A stretch of DNA of 64,000 bases from Orbilia blumenaviensis (Eukaryota > Ascomycota > Orbiliomycetes > Orbiliales > Orbiliaceae), in NCBI GenBank assembly GCA_036872755.1, contig JAVHNS010000015.1:248001-312000 (forward strand), given 5' to 3'. The position numbers were made by a program, and so were the translations under genes. Positions within the stretch are counted from its first letter, which is position 1; every line of letters begins with the position of its first letter. Below the pieces are notes generated by a model. That model saw only the letters and a program-made list of their open reading frames with translations, was not told the DNA's origin and did no database searches. Below are positions 23,700 through 35,900 of this stretch, one piece after another.

Positions 23700-26226
23700 C
23701 ACACCCTCCCACCGCTCTGCCACTATCTCCGGCTGATATTATTGGACGCCCTTCCCCATACTCTCTTTTTCCTTGTTCAATTTCTCTTGCCCGTTTTTCT
23801 TTTCCCTTTCGACGGTCTGATTTTCCCAGGCCTTGTTCTGGTGCGAGTCGTCATAAATAATAACCAGCAGGAAGCAACAGCAGCAGAAGCAACAGCAGCT
23901 CCTACCAGGTGGTCTCACCCGAGAAAACTAGCCATACAAATACGAGAAAGCGTCCCAGGAGTCTGGCACACGATATCGAGGTTTCTTCCTATTTGTTCCC
24001 AGGCATAGCCTTTTTATGTAATTTTCTGTTCTTTTTATTCAACTTTATTATCCGAGGAAAGAGTTGGAGATAAGGACGGCCATACAAAAACTCTGTCACC
24101 GGCCAAAAAGTCTATTCGACAAGAGCGTATCGTCAACCTTATTTTATTTTTTTATTGGTTTTCTTCGGAAAGCACATATCCGGTACAAGGCCGTCGTCTT
24201 CGTCTTCGTCTACAGAAACCGCAGATTGTATTGGTGTATATTCTGTTATATACATTATATACCAAAAAAAAAAAAAACAAAGTATCAACGTCTCGGAATC
24301 TGCAGCGGCGGATTGGGAATCCATTCGTGGTCGAGATTCGAAATAGTCTCTCTATCTGGCGCTGGCTGATTCGATTCGATTGCATAATAATATCGACACC
24401 GAAAAACGCCCGAGTCTGGGAAGGGAAAGGGAAACTTATCAGAACTCGCTTGCCCGCCTGTTTTCTCTCTTCTGCTCGCTCTTTTTTTTTCTTCTTTTCT
24501 GGGTGTTCTGCCTGCCTGCTGTTTTTAGTCCCTTCTCGCCCGCCCAACAAAGCAAAAGCCAAAACCAAAACCAAAAAAGCCAAAGCCAAAAGCCAAGGTC
24601 GGAAACCCATTTTCTGCCCAATCGAGGGTCACTATCGTATCTTTCCTGTCCTTATTTCCCCGTTCTTCTGCTTTGCTTTGCTTTGCTCGCTGGCTGCAGC
24701 TGCTTTGGAACTGCCAGTGTCCAGTACATACAGGAGGGCCGACATCATTCCGACGAATTGCCACTACACCACCACTACCACTTCCTGCAACCACCACCAC
24801 CACTACCACTACTACGCAACCACATCCACCTACTGCTACTACTACCACCACTACAACTACCACATTACTACTACTAATTACCAACAATCTCCCAGCATCA
24901 ACAACTTCCTTTTCTTCAGCCAAGCTGGCCAGCTAGCCTAAACTGTTGTTCGTCCCCCAACAATTAATTAATCATCTATAGTGTCTGTCCCATTGGCCAT
25001 CATACCGAACTGTCCTAGAACGAACTCGGTCACTTCTTCCTTCCGTATCATCAATCGGTCAATCGATCAATCAAATATCGTGCTGTTGTGTAGGCACACG
25101 ACCCCCAGTGCTACGTGCGACGTGAGACGACTACAGAAACAGCCATCACAATCCTCGACGTCAACCCTTCCATACTACAAACTAAACCGCCCAATACTAT
25201 AGTCCAACCGCTTTTCTAAATTCCCCACCGTTTATATTCCCTCCCTGGGCAGGAGACACAGCCTTATACGGAATAGACACAGGGCTCGCCTTATCTATAC
25301 ACCCAATCCCGTCCAGTACAATCCAATTCCAACTATCTGTACTTGGTCAACCAAATCTTTTTCATCCTTTCTTCGACAGCTGCAGGCTGCCATCGCCGTT
25401 TGTTGAGCCTCGATTTCTCTTTTGGTCCCGCATTTCCCGTTAAACCCTCCCGGGAACCCAGAACAAGAAAAGAAAGCTTAAGCCTTCCGAAGCTCGTGGC
25501 CCTACTTATACACCGAAACCCTCCCATTACGTTACACGATTCGTAATCTCGACGTTCTAGAAGGCTTCGAATATTTTGCTATCTCACTTTAATCTCTAAC
25601 TCTCGGTCTTTGTGTTCCGTTTCCTTTTCTCTATCTTGAGTTTTCGGAAACTCCATCGCGTTCTAATATCGAATTTATCCTGCTCCATATTACTGCCAAC
25701 ACACACACGACCAAGCTCGGCTACCGTTATCATTTCCCAATCGCTATTGAATCCTCTTAGGCTACTTCAGGTAGGGATCGGACATTCCTTGAGGCAGTTC
25801 TCATTCGCAAGTCGGGACCAGGACCCTGAGCATTAGCTATCCTGACCCTTCGGACACTTCCCATATCCTTTTTTTCCCCTTTCCCTTCTCTTTCTTCAAT
25901 CCGAGGTATGTTACACAAGCAAAGTTTGCCTTCCCAGACATACCAAGATCCGTGAAGCCATGAAGCTCTCAGTCCGGCACCGATTCCGGACGGGAATTTT
26001 AGCCCTTCGATAACGTTTTTGTTGGATGAGCAAGACTGACTGGTTTTACCCCTGCTGCCGTAGATAAGTGTTTTCGTGGTGTTCTAAGTGTGGACGAGAC
26101 CCTGAGCTATAATCACTCCTTCGCCCAAAGACCTGAAGTCCCATTTATAATGCCAATAAAGCACAAACCGTAGCTTTCTCTGGATCCTCTCCAAACTCTC
26201 ACCCCGTCGAGAAACAAAGAGAAACT
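23700..26226 (+). promoter_or_regulatory. Long pyrimidine-rich leader/promoter of the CaMKK-like kinase gene
   Basis: The 2.5 kb before the kinase start codon is rich in C/T runs (for example TTTTTTTCCCCTTTCCCTTCTCTT near 25870 in pieces) and contains many short upstream open frames. A plausible 5' UTR intron runs from the donor GTATGT at 25906 to the acceptor TAG ending at 26063. An A/C-rich trinucleotide stretch (ACC/ACT units) lies at about 24765-24885. Transcript limits are unknown. Confidence 0.4.
24765..24885 (+). repeat. Imperfect ACC/ACT trinucleotide tract in the kinase leader
   Basis: Dense CCA, CTA and ACC triplets repeat over about 120 bp on the plus strand. Several frames stay open through it because of the bias, but none encodes anything recognisable. 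Confidence 0.6.
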
Positions 26227-29200
26227 ATGACGGATCCAATTCGAACAGGCGGTGGAAGAGCCGGGACATCACCATCGGGTCGCGGTCATTCCCGGCATCC
26301 CAGTAACTCAACAAACGGAGACCAATCATCAACTTCAGACGAATTGCTCGCCGTCCATCCGCGATCCGAACCCATCACACGACGACCATCGAGTGCACAG
26401 GTCTGGGTTCCCGTGCAGCCGTTATTGACATCAGAATCCACACCCGCTTCTCCAACTGATTTGCACGTCAGGGCCTATCAGGGTGGCAATGCTCCCTTGT
26501 ATTCACCCGCAACGACTGCTCTTTCATCTCCTGGTGGCCAGAAGCAATTTCTCTCCCAGTCACCCTTCCTCCATCCAACCCATCGACAACCCGTTAAGGA
26601 AACACATCTTCTCGACGTCGATTTTGACCCGATATCCGGCCGCAAGTCTATCAACTCGTACGAAATCATTAATGAGATTGGTCGAGGTGTCCATGGCAAA
26701 GTGAAACTCGGTCGGAACCTTCTTGGAGACCACGAATTCGTCGCTATCAAGATTGTCGAGCGGAATTCTCGACCTCGACTCGGCAAGGTTGGCCAGAAGA
26801 AAGGCAGTCAGGAGGAGAAGGTCAAACGCGAAATTGCCATCTTGAAGAAATGCAGGCATCCGAATGTTGTTAGGTTGATCGAAGTTATTGATGATCCATC
26901 GAGCAAGAAGGTCTATCTGGTCCTGGAATTCGTTGAACTCGGTGAAGTTAAATGGAGGCGTCAAGGCGATGATAGTGTTGCTCAGAGGGAGGCCCTCCGA
27001 CTCGAGAAACTTAGGGCTCTTGCTCTTGGTACACAGGACGCCCGTGAAGAAGAACAACGCAAAGAACGACAGCTACGGAGACGTATTGCTAAGCAGAATG
27101 AAGCCGCTCGCAAGGCCAGGGAGGATCGAAAGAGACAACAAGAGCAAGCTTCTGCTTCCGATCACATGTGGTCTCTCGAATTCGGAGGAGAAACGGAAGA
27201 ATCAGTTAGCGATGACGATATTGCCGTTGGTAGCTTCACCGACGACTCTCACGATGACGAGACTCCAACCGCCATTAAGGAGTCTCCGGACGTCAACCCC
27301 TTTACACAAGATATCTCTGATGCTTCCCGAAACTACTCTCTGTCTACGATCGCCACCAACACGAGTGACTCGTATGATTCAGACCTTATGTATGTTCCCT
27401 CGTTGACTATTCAACAGGCTAGACAAGTGTTTAGGGATACTGTCCTCGGCCTCGAATACCTTCACTATCAAGGCATCATCCACAGAGATATCAAGCCGGC
27501 CAACCTTCTTTGGAACAAAGACCACCGAGTTAAGATTTCTGACTTCGGTGTCAGTTATCTTGGCCAAGGCGTCGATGAGGAAGGAAATGTCGGGCTGGAC
27601 CAGACTGATATTGAGCTGGCAAAGACTGTCGGAACACCTGCCTTCTTTGCGCCAGAGCTCTGCTACAGCGATATTTCGAAACCACGACCGCAAATCACAG
27701 AAGCCATCGATATTTGGGCTCTCGGTGTTACGCTTTACTGCCTCATTTTTGCCAGATGCCCTTTCATGGCTAGCGGCGAATATGAGCTTTACAACGTCAT
27801 CGAAACGCAAGAGCTCTTCATCCCTAATACTCGCCTCCGTCCTAATGCGGATTCTCCATCCGGCTCCCGTCCGAGTACTCGCCGGTCGGTGACTCACCGG
27901 AAGAGCTTGAATCTGAAACTGACTGACGTTCCTGAGGACGAGCCTTCTAATACCCATGAACCCATCTCTGCCGACCTTAAAGATCTACTTCGGAAGCTTC
28001 TCACAAAAGACCCTGCCAATCGTATCACCCTCCCTGAGGTGAAGCGTCACCCGTGGGTTCTCCAAGACCTGGATGATGCGATCGGCTGGATCGAAGAAAG
28101 CGACCCAAGACGTGCTCGCCCAGTTGAGATCTCTAGAGAAGATGTCGACCACGCCGTTGCGCCGGCTACTGTCCTGGGCCGTGTTAGGAATAGCTTGAGG
28201 AAAGCCGTCGGCGGCATTGCAAGCGCAGTTGGTTTACGACGTCGAGCTCACAGTGCCGTCACGATCCCTTCAACACCCTTGGGGACAGTCGCGAGCGAAC
28301 CTCGTATCGGAGGCATGGACGGAGCGGACGATTCTGCAGATTTCTTCCGTGGGCATGATACAGACGCTCAGAAGGCCTTGAAGCGAGAGAAGAGTCTGGC
28401 AGCACCACATCACCATATCAACAATCATCAGCATCAACATCCACACCCGCACTCGCACCCACACCCACACCCACATTCGCACCCGAACTCACATACGCAC
28501 CCACACCCACATCACTCTCCTCTTCGCCGTGCTACGTCCGTGACTGTCGCTAATATCAATAAGGAGTATAAGACATCTCTTGTTACCGGCCTGCTCCCTT
28601 CCAATGGCGGCTCTAAAGCACCACCACCAACACCCATTGCCGAAACCCCAGTCGCTCAATACGAGAATGCCGAAGCGCATCATAGTCGTCGAGGGCATCA
28701 TAATAACACCTTTTCATCACGTTCAGCCATAGGTAGGCTACTCCGTGCTTCGAAGAGTAGAGACATGCACAGGGACTTTCGAGCCACTGAAACACGAGCC
28801 ACGGAGACCAGTTCGGAACCCGGTGATTCGGACGTTGCTTGGAAACAGGATAAGGAGAAGAGAGCGGAAGGAAAAGACAAACACTTTGGTTCCGTGCGAG
28901 GCTGGAGCGGCGTGATCCGTCGAGGAAGTAGGCAATCTTGTGACTCCATCATGCGCCTGGCTGCTGGATTCTCCGACAATAGATCCTCTCGTTCTGCGAG
29001 TCCGATGCCGAGCATGCCATCCTCGCCCGCCGAGGACCCAAAGCCTATCTTCCCGCCAACTAATAGTCGCATGTCACCATTCTTCCCCGTGTCAGATACC
29101 GACGATAGCAAACTTTCGCGCGACGTTTCACCAATCAGTGCCAAGTCTACAGAGGGTGCTCTTGGGAACTGTCCTCCCAGCCCCGACGATGCAACATACC

Positions 29201-29967
29201 TGGATGTCCTGGCCAATCGTTCGAATAGGGAAGGTATTTTCAGTGGAGACGACAGTAGCTTTTCCAACACCACTACCAAGGTTACGCCACAAAACCTCAG
29301 GTGGGGTGGCAGCTTCTCCCCTCGTACCCGCAACGTAGAGATGGACCAAGTCTCCCCAGGAACCCCCGCCCAGTCCCCAAGCATGTCACCCAGAACCAGG
29401 TCACCACGCCACCAACACACCAGATCGTGTGCTTCGGGTGGGATCATGGAGCGATCGGCCCTGACGTCATCAAGCAGCGAGGAACATTTTGGCACCTCTA
29501 GTCTTAGTAATTCTACGAGCTTCCCCAGCGTCCTCTCTGCCTCTTCGTCCCTTTCCACCGATGACCACTTCTCCCACAATTCACTATCGCCCAAAATGCG
29601 TCTCAATAGCGCTGATCGTCTTGTCACCAACCTTCCAACCTGTTTACCTTCTAAGCCGGCTTACCAAGAAATCCACACACGCTCCAAGCTATTACCTAGC
29701 AGGAGTGGATCAGCCCCACCAATGGACTTTCTAAACACTATTGAGGACGTTCACGATCATCCCGCTGATGACTTTTCTGCTGATGGTGCAGTTGCGGATA
29801 TTGAGGACGCAGACGATTGCGATGATGATGACGAGGAGGACGAAGGCTTCTTTATTGATTTTAATAAGAAGAAAGAAGTTAGGAGCAACAGCCTTGCTGC
29901 ATCTTCCCGTCCGCACCTCGCCCCACTCACCAAGGAACAGCGTCGAAGATCCTATGCAGTCTCATAA
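26227..29967 (+). CDS. Calcium/calmodulin-dependent kinase kinase-like Ser/Thr kinase (Ssp1/CmkC, Sak1/Tos3 group), 1246 aa
   Basis: Single-exon gene. It should phosphorylate the activation loop of downstream kinases such as CaMK and AMPK/Snf1, as known for S. pombe Ssp1, Aspergillus CmkC and yeast Sak1/Tos3/Elm1. Kinase landmarks: glycine loop GRGVHGKVKLG (about 152-162), lysine K175 in VAIK, catalytic D421 in HRDIKPANLLW, D439-F-G, activation-loop T470 in TVGTPAFFAPE, and DIWALGV near 495. All catalytic residues are present. A charged insert of about 150 residues (about 243-390) separates the first lobe from the rest; inserts here are known in this kinase group. The C-terminal 600 residues are low-complexity, with an HPHPHS-type histidine-rich run near residue 735 and an acidic patch near the end. 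The kinase call is secure; the exact orthology among yeast Sak1/Tos3/Elm1 cannot be settled by eye. Confidence 0.93.
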   Translation: MTDPIRTGGGRAGTSPSGRGHSRHPSNSTNGDQSSTSDELLAVHPRSEPITRRPSSAQVWVPVQPLLTSESTPASPTDLHVRAYQGGNAPLYSPATTALSSPGGQKQFLSQSPFLHPTHRQPVKETHLLDVDFDPISGRKSINSYEIINEIGRGVHGKVKLGRNLLGDHEFVAIKIVERNSRPRLGKVGQKKGSQEEKVKREIAILKKCRHPNVVRLIEVIDDPSSKKVYLVLEFVELGEVKWRRQGDDSVAQREALRLEKLRALALGTQDAREEEQRKERQLRRRIAKQNEAARKAREDRKRQQEQASASDHMWSLEFGGETEESVSDDDIAVGSFTDDSHDDETPTAIKESPDVNPFTQDISDASRNYSLSTIATNTSDSYDSDLMYVPSLTIQQARQVFRDTVLGLEYLHYQGIIHRDIKPANLLWNKDHRVKISDFGVSYLGQGVDEEGNVGLDQTDIELAKTVGTPAFFAPELCYSDISKPRPQITEAIDIWALGVTLYCLIFARCPFMASGEYELYNVIETQELFIPNTRLRPNADSPSGSRPSTRRSVTHRKSLNLKLTDVPEDEPSNTHEPISADLKDLLRKLLTKDPANRITLPEVKRHPWVLQDLDDAIGWIEESDPRRARPVEISREDVDHAVAPATVLGRVRNSLRKAVGGIASAVGLRRRAHSAVTIPSTPLGTVASEPRIGGMDGADDSADFFRGHDTDAQKALKREKSLAAPHHHINNHQHQHPHPHSHPHPHPHSHPNSHTHPHPHHSPLRRATSVTVANINKEYKTSLVTGLLPSNGGSKAPPPTPIAETPVAQYENAEAHHSRRGHHNNTFSSRSAIGRLLRASKSRDMHRDFRATETRATETSSEPGDSDVAWKQDKEKRAEGKDKHFGSVRGWSGVIRRGSRQSCDSIMRLAAGFSDNRSSRSASPMPSMPSSPAEDPKPIFPPTNSRMSPFFPVSDTDDSKLSRDVSPISAKSTEGALGNCPPSPDDATYLDVLANRSNREGIFSGDDSSFSNTTTKVTPQNLRWGGSFSPRTRNVEMDQVSPGTPAQSPSMSPRTRSPRHQHTRSCASGGIMERSALTSSSSEEHFGTSSLSNSTSFPSVLSASSSLSTDDHFSHNSLSPKMRLNSADRLVTNLPTCLPSKPAYQEIHTRSKLLPSRSGSAPPMDFLNTIEDVHDHPADDFSADGAVADIEDADDCDDDDEEDEGFFIDFNKKKEVRSNSLAASSRPHLAPLTKEQRRRSYAVS
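28410..28515 (+). repeat. CA-rich histidine/proline-coding repeat inside the kinase gene
   Basis: CACCCACACCCACAC-type units encode alternating His-Pro/Ser residues in the disordered tail. It is a candidate length-variable microsatellite. Confidence 0.7.
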
Positions 29968-32954
29968 CCGATTGTATGTTCCCTAATCCGGCGGCGCAAG
30001 GCCCTCTACTGTCCATATCCGGACAATATGTTCTTTTTTCCTCCTTTTTTCCTTTTTCCTTTTAACGCTGAATACCTTGTACAACATGACCTTGTTTTCA
30101 TTGCTTTAATGCATTTACGGTGGGGCTCTTTCTTATTTCTTCCTACTTCATGCTCTTTTCCTATTTTCCCTCTAGCGACGCATGCATGGAACTTTTCTTC
30201 CGGGGGCGAATTATCTAAATCTTTTCCATCAAATCAGGAGTTTGACTTTTTTTTGTTTTACTATTTTTCCTTTTAACGTGGGCGTTTGGATGAAACATTG
30301 CTCGTTTTCTTCTATCTCTCTTATTACCACAGAGACTTGTTCTTTTAGCATAGTGTAGTATCTTCTCTGTCTCTTTATCCCCCCTCTCGCCGTACTATTA
30401 GCTTTCCTGTGTGTTTTACGTTACCTTACTTCCCTTCGTCTGCCGTGCTCGTGCATGTTTTGAGATAACGGGCGGGCCATTTGGCTTCTCGATTGAAAAG
30501 AGATAGCAGTCATAAAGCCTTTGTTTTTGGCCTTATAGACATGGAATATTTTGTTTTTGTGGGCGAGATTGAATAGCGGGAGTCTCGTAGATCGAAGGGA
30601 ATTCAAGAGAATGGGAGATGGAAAGACAACCAGAGGGTGTTATTCATAATGTACATAAACATCTCTTTTCCTTTTTTTTTCTTTTTTTTTTTTTCCTTAC
30701 TACACGAAAGAACAAGAACGAGAACCAAAGAATAAGGAAGTTTGCAGAGATTGCAGAAATGCGCGCAACAATTTTTCCCCAAAAAATATTGAGTTTTCTT
30801 ATGTGCTTCAGGAAGTTAGTAGTCTGTTGTGATGGTGGTGATATTGATGAATGGTGTTCCTAAGCGTGCTGTGCTTACTTACGTTCCTCCTTTCTCCTTT
30901 GTTGCTAAGGTTACCTTTTTTCTAACTTTTTGCGCAGTTATTAACTATCCACCAGCGTGGAATTTTATCCTTCGTGTAGCTTTCCTCACTTTTGACTGAA
31001 GCATTCCTCAGCAATTTGACTAATGATTTGGGGTGGGGAGATGTGGATATGCAGATCAAGTGATGAGTGAGAAAAACAAGGACGAGGACTTCAAGGAGAA
31101 GAGTGACGGGATTAAGAACCTTTTTAGCAAGATGAGACGACTACTCCCCGCGCATGGTCTGCCTGGACGAGCTTATAAGGGAAGGGAAGGGAAGGGATGT
31201 ACGGAATGCAAATTTGCGACATCTGCATTGTGGTGTTTTTTTTTGTCGGGCGGATCTAAGTCTTTATATATATCCTTCCAAACATCGGCTTTTGTGTATT
31301 ATAGAAAAGCAGCATTTGTGCATGTGTTTTTTTAACATTTCTTATCATCTCCTTCTTTTCCTTCTGTTGTTGTTCGAATTGTTCTATATACGTGGCTCTT
31401 GATTTTTATTCTCATGCGCGTGCCTATGCTTTTAGAGCTTACTTGTAAAGTCCGTTGAGGTCACATATCCATATTCCAATTCCTTTCTTGCAATGAAGTA
31501 GTCCATATTGCAGCTCATAATTTTGCCAGTTCGGTCCATGGATTTTTAATCATCTGAACGACTTTCCCATCGGAGCTACCTAGGCTTCCGCTTTTCCTTA
31601 GCGATTACATTCTTCGTTCCTGAGAGAAGAGCTGTTGCTGTATAGCTCGATCGGAATACACGGTAGCCAGCATGGGGTCTTACGTACCTGCATTCATTAC
31701 CCCTAGCTTAGAAACGGTCTTCAGTTCCCTTTCTTCGGCCTGACAAAAGGCTGTAGGCTTGATAGATCACAGTCTTTTGAAGTTTGCGAGTCTAAATCGA
31801 GGGATCTGAATTGTTAATGCGCTTGAATGGTTTCGCATAACATAATATACTTGATCAAGGCGGGTTCAAGTATGGAGAAAATTTCTGATCGACTTTCACT
31901 TGTTTACTCGTGCTTTTTTTTTTTTTTTTCGATCGATCGGCGGCATCTTGTTGTCTCTATCCATTCTTTGGTTCGAGCTTCCCGTCCCGTGAATCCAAAG
32001 CTCGATCGCAAGAATAGCCAGCTAGCCAGCTAGCTTCCCAATAAAGAAAAAAACAGAAGAAGTAGAAGAAAACCCATAATACCTTCGAAATATGTGACCG
32101 CATTTGGTATGTCAATGAAGGAATTAACGAAATAGCATGTTGCATTCTCGAGCCCAGAGCGTTTCTTCGGTCGCCCCACTGACGAACGAGCTAAAGTACT
32201 ATACTGCGTTGTTTCTCCCGTGGTTCTGGTATGTATTAAATAAGTTATGCTCGTGGTGTGTGACTGGTCTCGTTGTGTATGTGACTGTATGTTGGATAGA
32301 CACCATCATTGGTATCATTTTGATCTCTTTTTTTCTTCTTTTTCTTCTTTTGGAGCTGTACATGAATTTTGTTAGGAAGTTTTCATCGTCATCGTCGAGC
32401 CGGAGCTGGAGCTACTATATATCACCACAGCGACCATTGGAAAAAATCCAACAAGGTATGCGTTGCAGGGTACCTTCGGGTGGTTTCCGTGAGGATAGTT
32501 GGGAATTACGGAATTCACTTTTTCCTCGAAGGACTTAACTCTTTTTTTACAAGTGAGTAAGTATATGCACGCGTGGCATACGACCATTGTCGGAAGGGTG
32601 TTTACGCTATACAAGCTGTCTTCTTCCCCTTTATAGTGCTTTGTTTGGGACGGTCATCGTTCTTATGTTTTCTGTTTTGGTTCTTCTTTGGTGTTTTTTT
32701 TTGAATTGGACATTATTCATTTTTTTGGTTCCCTTCGTTCTTTGAAATCATTGGGATCAATTGACTAGATCGAGAGTTCTAGCTTTTGATTCGGGAAGGG
32801 AAGCAAATAGGAGGAACTGAGATCGTTATTCTGTATGTTATGAGCTGATACTGACGGTAGATACCACTATCGATATAGAACACTTTGAAGTTAACGAAAT
32901 GAGTAGATATATGATACTATCGACACTGTTTTAGAATACAAATTATATACCAAT
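29968..32954. other. Intergenic between kinase and kelch genes, T-rich; no supported gene
   Basis: About 3 kb with many T runs (T16 at about 31914-31929). A 133-codon frame starting with ATG at 32137 is hydrophobic in its middle, but T-rich DNA gives such frames by chance and no homologue is recognised. AGCCAGCTAGCCAGCTAGC repeats near 32020 are short. Confidence 0.5.
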
Positions 32955-35900
32955 ATGCCCTCGAAACTCTCCAGACGACGGCACTCTCGACTACCTTCCT
33001 CCTCCTCCTCCTCCTCCTCCTCCTCCTCCTCCTCCCTCACATCTCGAAAGCTAAAGCTTTTACCAATATCCACATCCTTATTCTTCCTACTACCCACCGT
33101 CACAGCCGCCACGATATCGTCACAATACCCTATCCCCGCCTCAATCTTCAAAACTCACAGTTCAGCCGGTAACCCAATCCTACACATCCAACCCTCATTC
33201 TACCACTCTTCAAACCCATCCTCTACATCGTTATTAAGCTTCAAATCCATCTTCCTCGCAAACCCTTCCCCAGAGGCCTATCTAGATGACTCACTACTTT
33301 CTAATGGGTTTTTCACACAAGATGTCGATGGGGTACAAATTCCCAATTTCTCGGTTGGAGGTGGGAAGGGTGTGTTCCTATTTTCGAGGAAACGGCATAT
33401 GGATGCTGTTAAAACTAGGAAGGTTGTGAAAGATACCGGGGAGGTTTGGTTGATGACTTATCCTATGTCGTGTACCTCCTCCCCCAAGAACGAGGATAAT
33501 ATAACCTTAGCGGATTATACCATCTTCCGCAGCGGCGCTGGGAAGGAGGAATGGCAGGAGATCGAACTGGGGATTAGAAAGAATAATCTCAGTCTTTGGT
33601 TCCCCACTTCTAGATATTTAGGGAGTGGGTTCATGGCTGATGATGATTTTGATTCTGAAAGTGGGGAAGGCGGGGATGGATCTTCGCTTTTGAGTAGTAA
33701 GGAGAGGTTGTACTCTTTTGGAGGGGTGTGTATTGGTGGGGATGGGTTTGTGGGGAATGGGAGGAATGATACTTTTTCGGCGGATATGTGGAGGGTCGAG
33801 AATTCGACTGCTGTGGCTCACTCGCTGCGGAGGAGGCAGGTTGCGGATGGAGCGACGACAATAGAAACGGCGACGGAGACTGAGAAGACTACTGCGCGGA
33901 GCTCGAGTAGTAGGAGTAGTAGGAGTAGTGTGTCTACGCTAGTTTCGAGCTCCAGTACCAGTATAGGAAGCTCGACTAGCGCGACTCCGACGACTCCGAC
34001 TACGAGTGCGCAGGCCACCAGTCTGAGTACAAGCAGTACTACGCCCTCAAAAACCGGGTCTACTTCCTCAAAAACGTCCCCAACCAATACTGCAACAGGA
34101 AAAGACAATAAAGACCCTTCATCAGCTCTAGACATCAGCGTATCGATATCCAAGAACCCACCAATCCCTGAAGCAGGATTCTCCATGACCTCCATTGCCG
34201 TCAAGAATACAACCTCAGGAAGCAAGAGCAACAGCACAGTAGACGGTATGCTCATCCTCGGCGGGTATACCTCTCGAAACCGATTTGTGGGTCTGGGACA
34301 GCTGGCTTTGTTCTCCCCTAGAACCGAAGCTTGGAGCTTTGTTTCCGCTACTTTAAGTGATGGAGGCATCACACCCCGCGCGGGACATTCTGCGGTAGTA
34401 GATGAGGCCGGTGGGAGAATTATCCTATTCGGCGGATGGCTTGGGAATATCACCCGCCCCGCAAAGCCCGCTATGGTCGTTTTAAAAATCGGAGATCTAC
34501 ATGGTGGATGGGAGTGGGAAACATTTAACGCTACCGAAGAGGTAGACGGCGCCGGCCCGCCAGCTGATGTTTCGATATGGGGCCATGCTGCTATCCTACT
34601 TGAAGGAAACGTAATGATGCTTACCTCTGGGTTTCAAATCGAAGACCTGAATTCATCCGGTCGACAGAAGGTTAACGACCAAACCTGGTTTTTGAATCTG
34701 ACCTCGAATGAGTGGGTTCAGCAGTACCATTATCCGCTTGAACAAATTACACAAAAGGCGGTTGATGAAAGCACTAAAAAAAGCCACAGGGATATCGCCA
34801 TTCTGGCTGGTGTATTTGGAGGCGTTGCGCTGCTCGTTCTTATTCTTGCCGGGTTATTCTGGTATGCCAAACGAAATGAGGAGTACGCTGACCTACCGAA
34901 TGAGGGGCCATCTGGCGGTGAAGGAAAGGATAAGTTCCATTCTCTCGATTTGGAGTACGGGAAAGATGTCGCTGTTGACGGCACTAAATCTAAAAATCTC
35001 TTTCGAAGAGGTGCTCCGACGACTGATGTGGGTGTACTATTCCGGGAGAATATGACGCGAAGTCCTGAGCTACCGCCTCGTCCTCCTGCACCATTGAAGA
35101 TGCATAGAAGTGGTAAACAACCTTCACATGTGGACATGGAAATGGTTGAAAGAATGAGAGGGGAACAAGAGCTGAGGGAAAACAGGCTTCAAGATTCAGC
35201 GCAGGAGAGGAGACGGAGCGTTAGGAGTGAAATGGTCGCTTGGGTTAGAGATTGGGCTAATGCCGATGCTGCTGCGCAAGCTGCAGAGGTAATAAAGCGA
35301 ACGAAGCAAGGTAGTGTGTCCTCTGGTAGAGTGAGGAAGGAATCCTCGGCTCCAGGTGGTGCTGGAGGAGTGGGAGGAGCGTCGAAGGAAACTTATTTAA
35401 AACCTGGAAGGGCGGCCACTCGTACACCGAAGAGTACGGCTGCTACGACTGGTGCGCCGGATACAGTGTTGGGCGAGAGATGTATCACTAGCTCATCAAT
35501 GTATTCAGATGGCGTGATTAGTTCCATTAATGCCTCGGAAAACTACGATACGCCAGAAGAGGTTCCATACCCTGTTCCGCCGATGCTACTATCAACTTGT
35601 CAGGCATATGGCGAGCAGAACCCCAGAAACCAGAGAGTACTAGTCGGTCCACAGGGAGTCACCGCGCCATTACCGAGGAAGATGGCAGAGGAGTTCCCAG
35701 CACCCACTTTGATCCCACGAGACTCCTTAGCTTCATCGGCCTACGGCAGTGGACATAACCACTACTCATACAGCAGTACACAACCACTACTACCCCGCAC
35801 CCAAAGCTCAGGAACCAGAGTTGACCGAGACAATGAATCTGAAGGTTGGAGGGACGTCACTCCATCCTCAAACTTCTTTACCACAATCCCACTCACAACA

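Noticed and set aside
28698..29630. 310-codon minus-strand frame
   Set aside because: Antisense shadow of the kinase C-terminal tail; low-complexity sense codons keep it open.
32137..32538. 133-codon plus-strand frame with hydrophobic middle
   Set aside because: T-rich DNA produces Phe/Leu/Val frames; no domain or conserved pattern visible.
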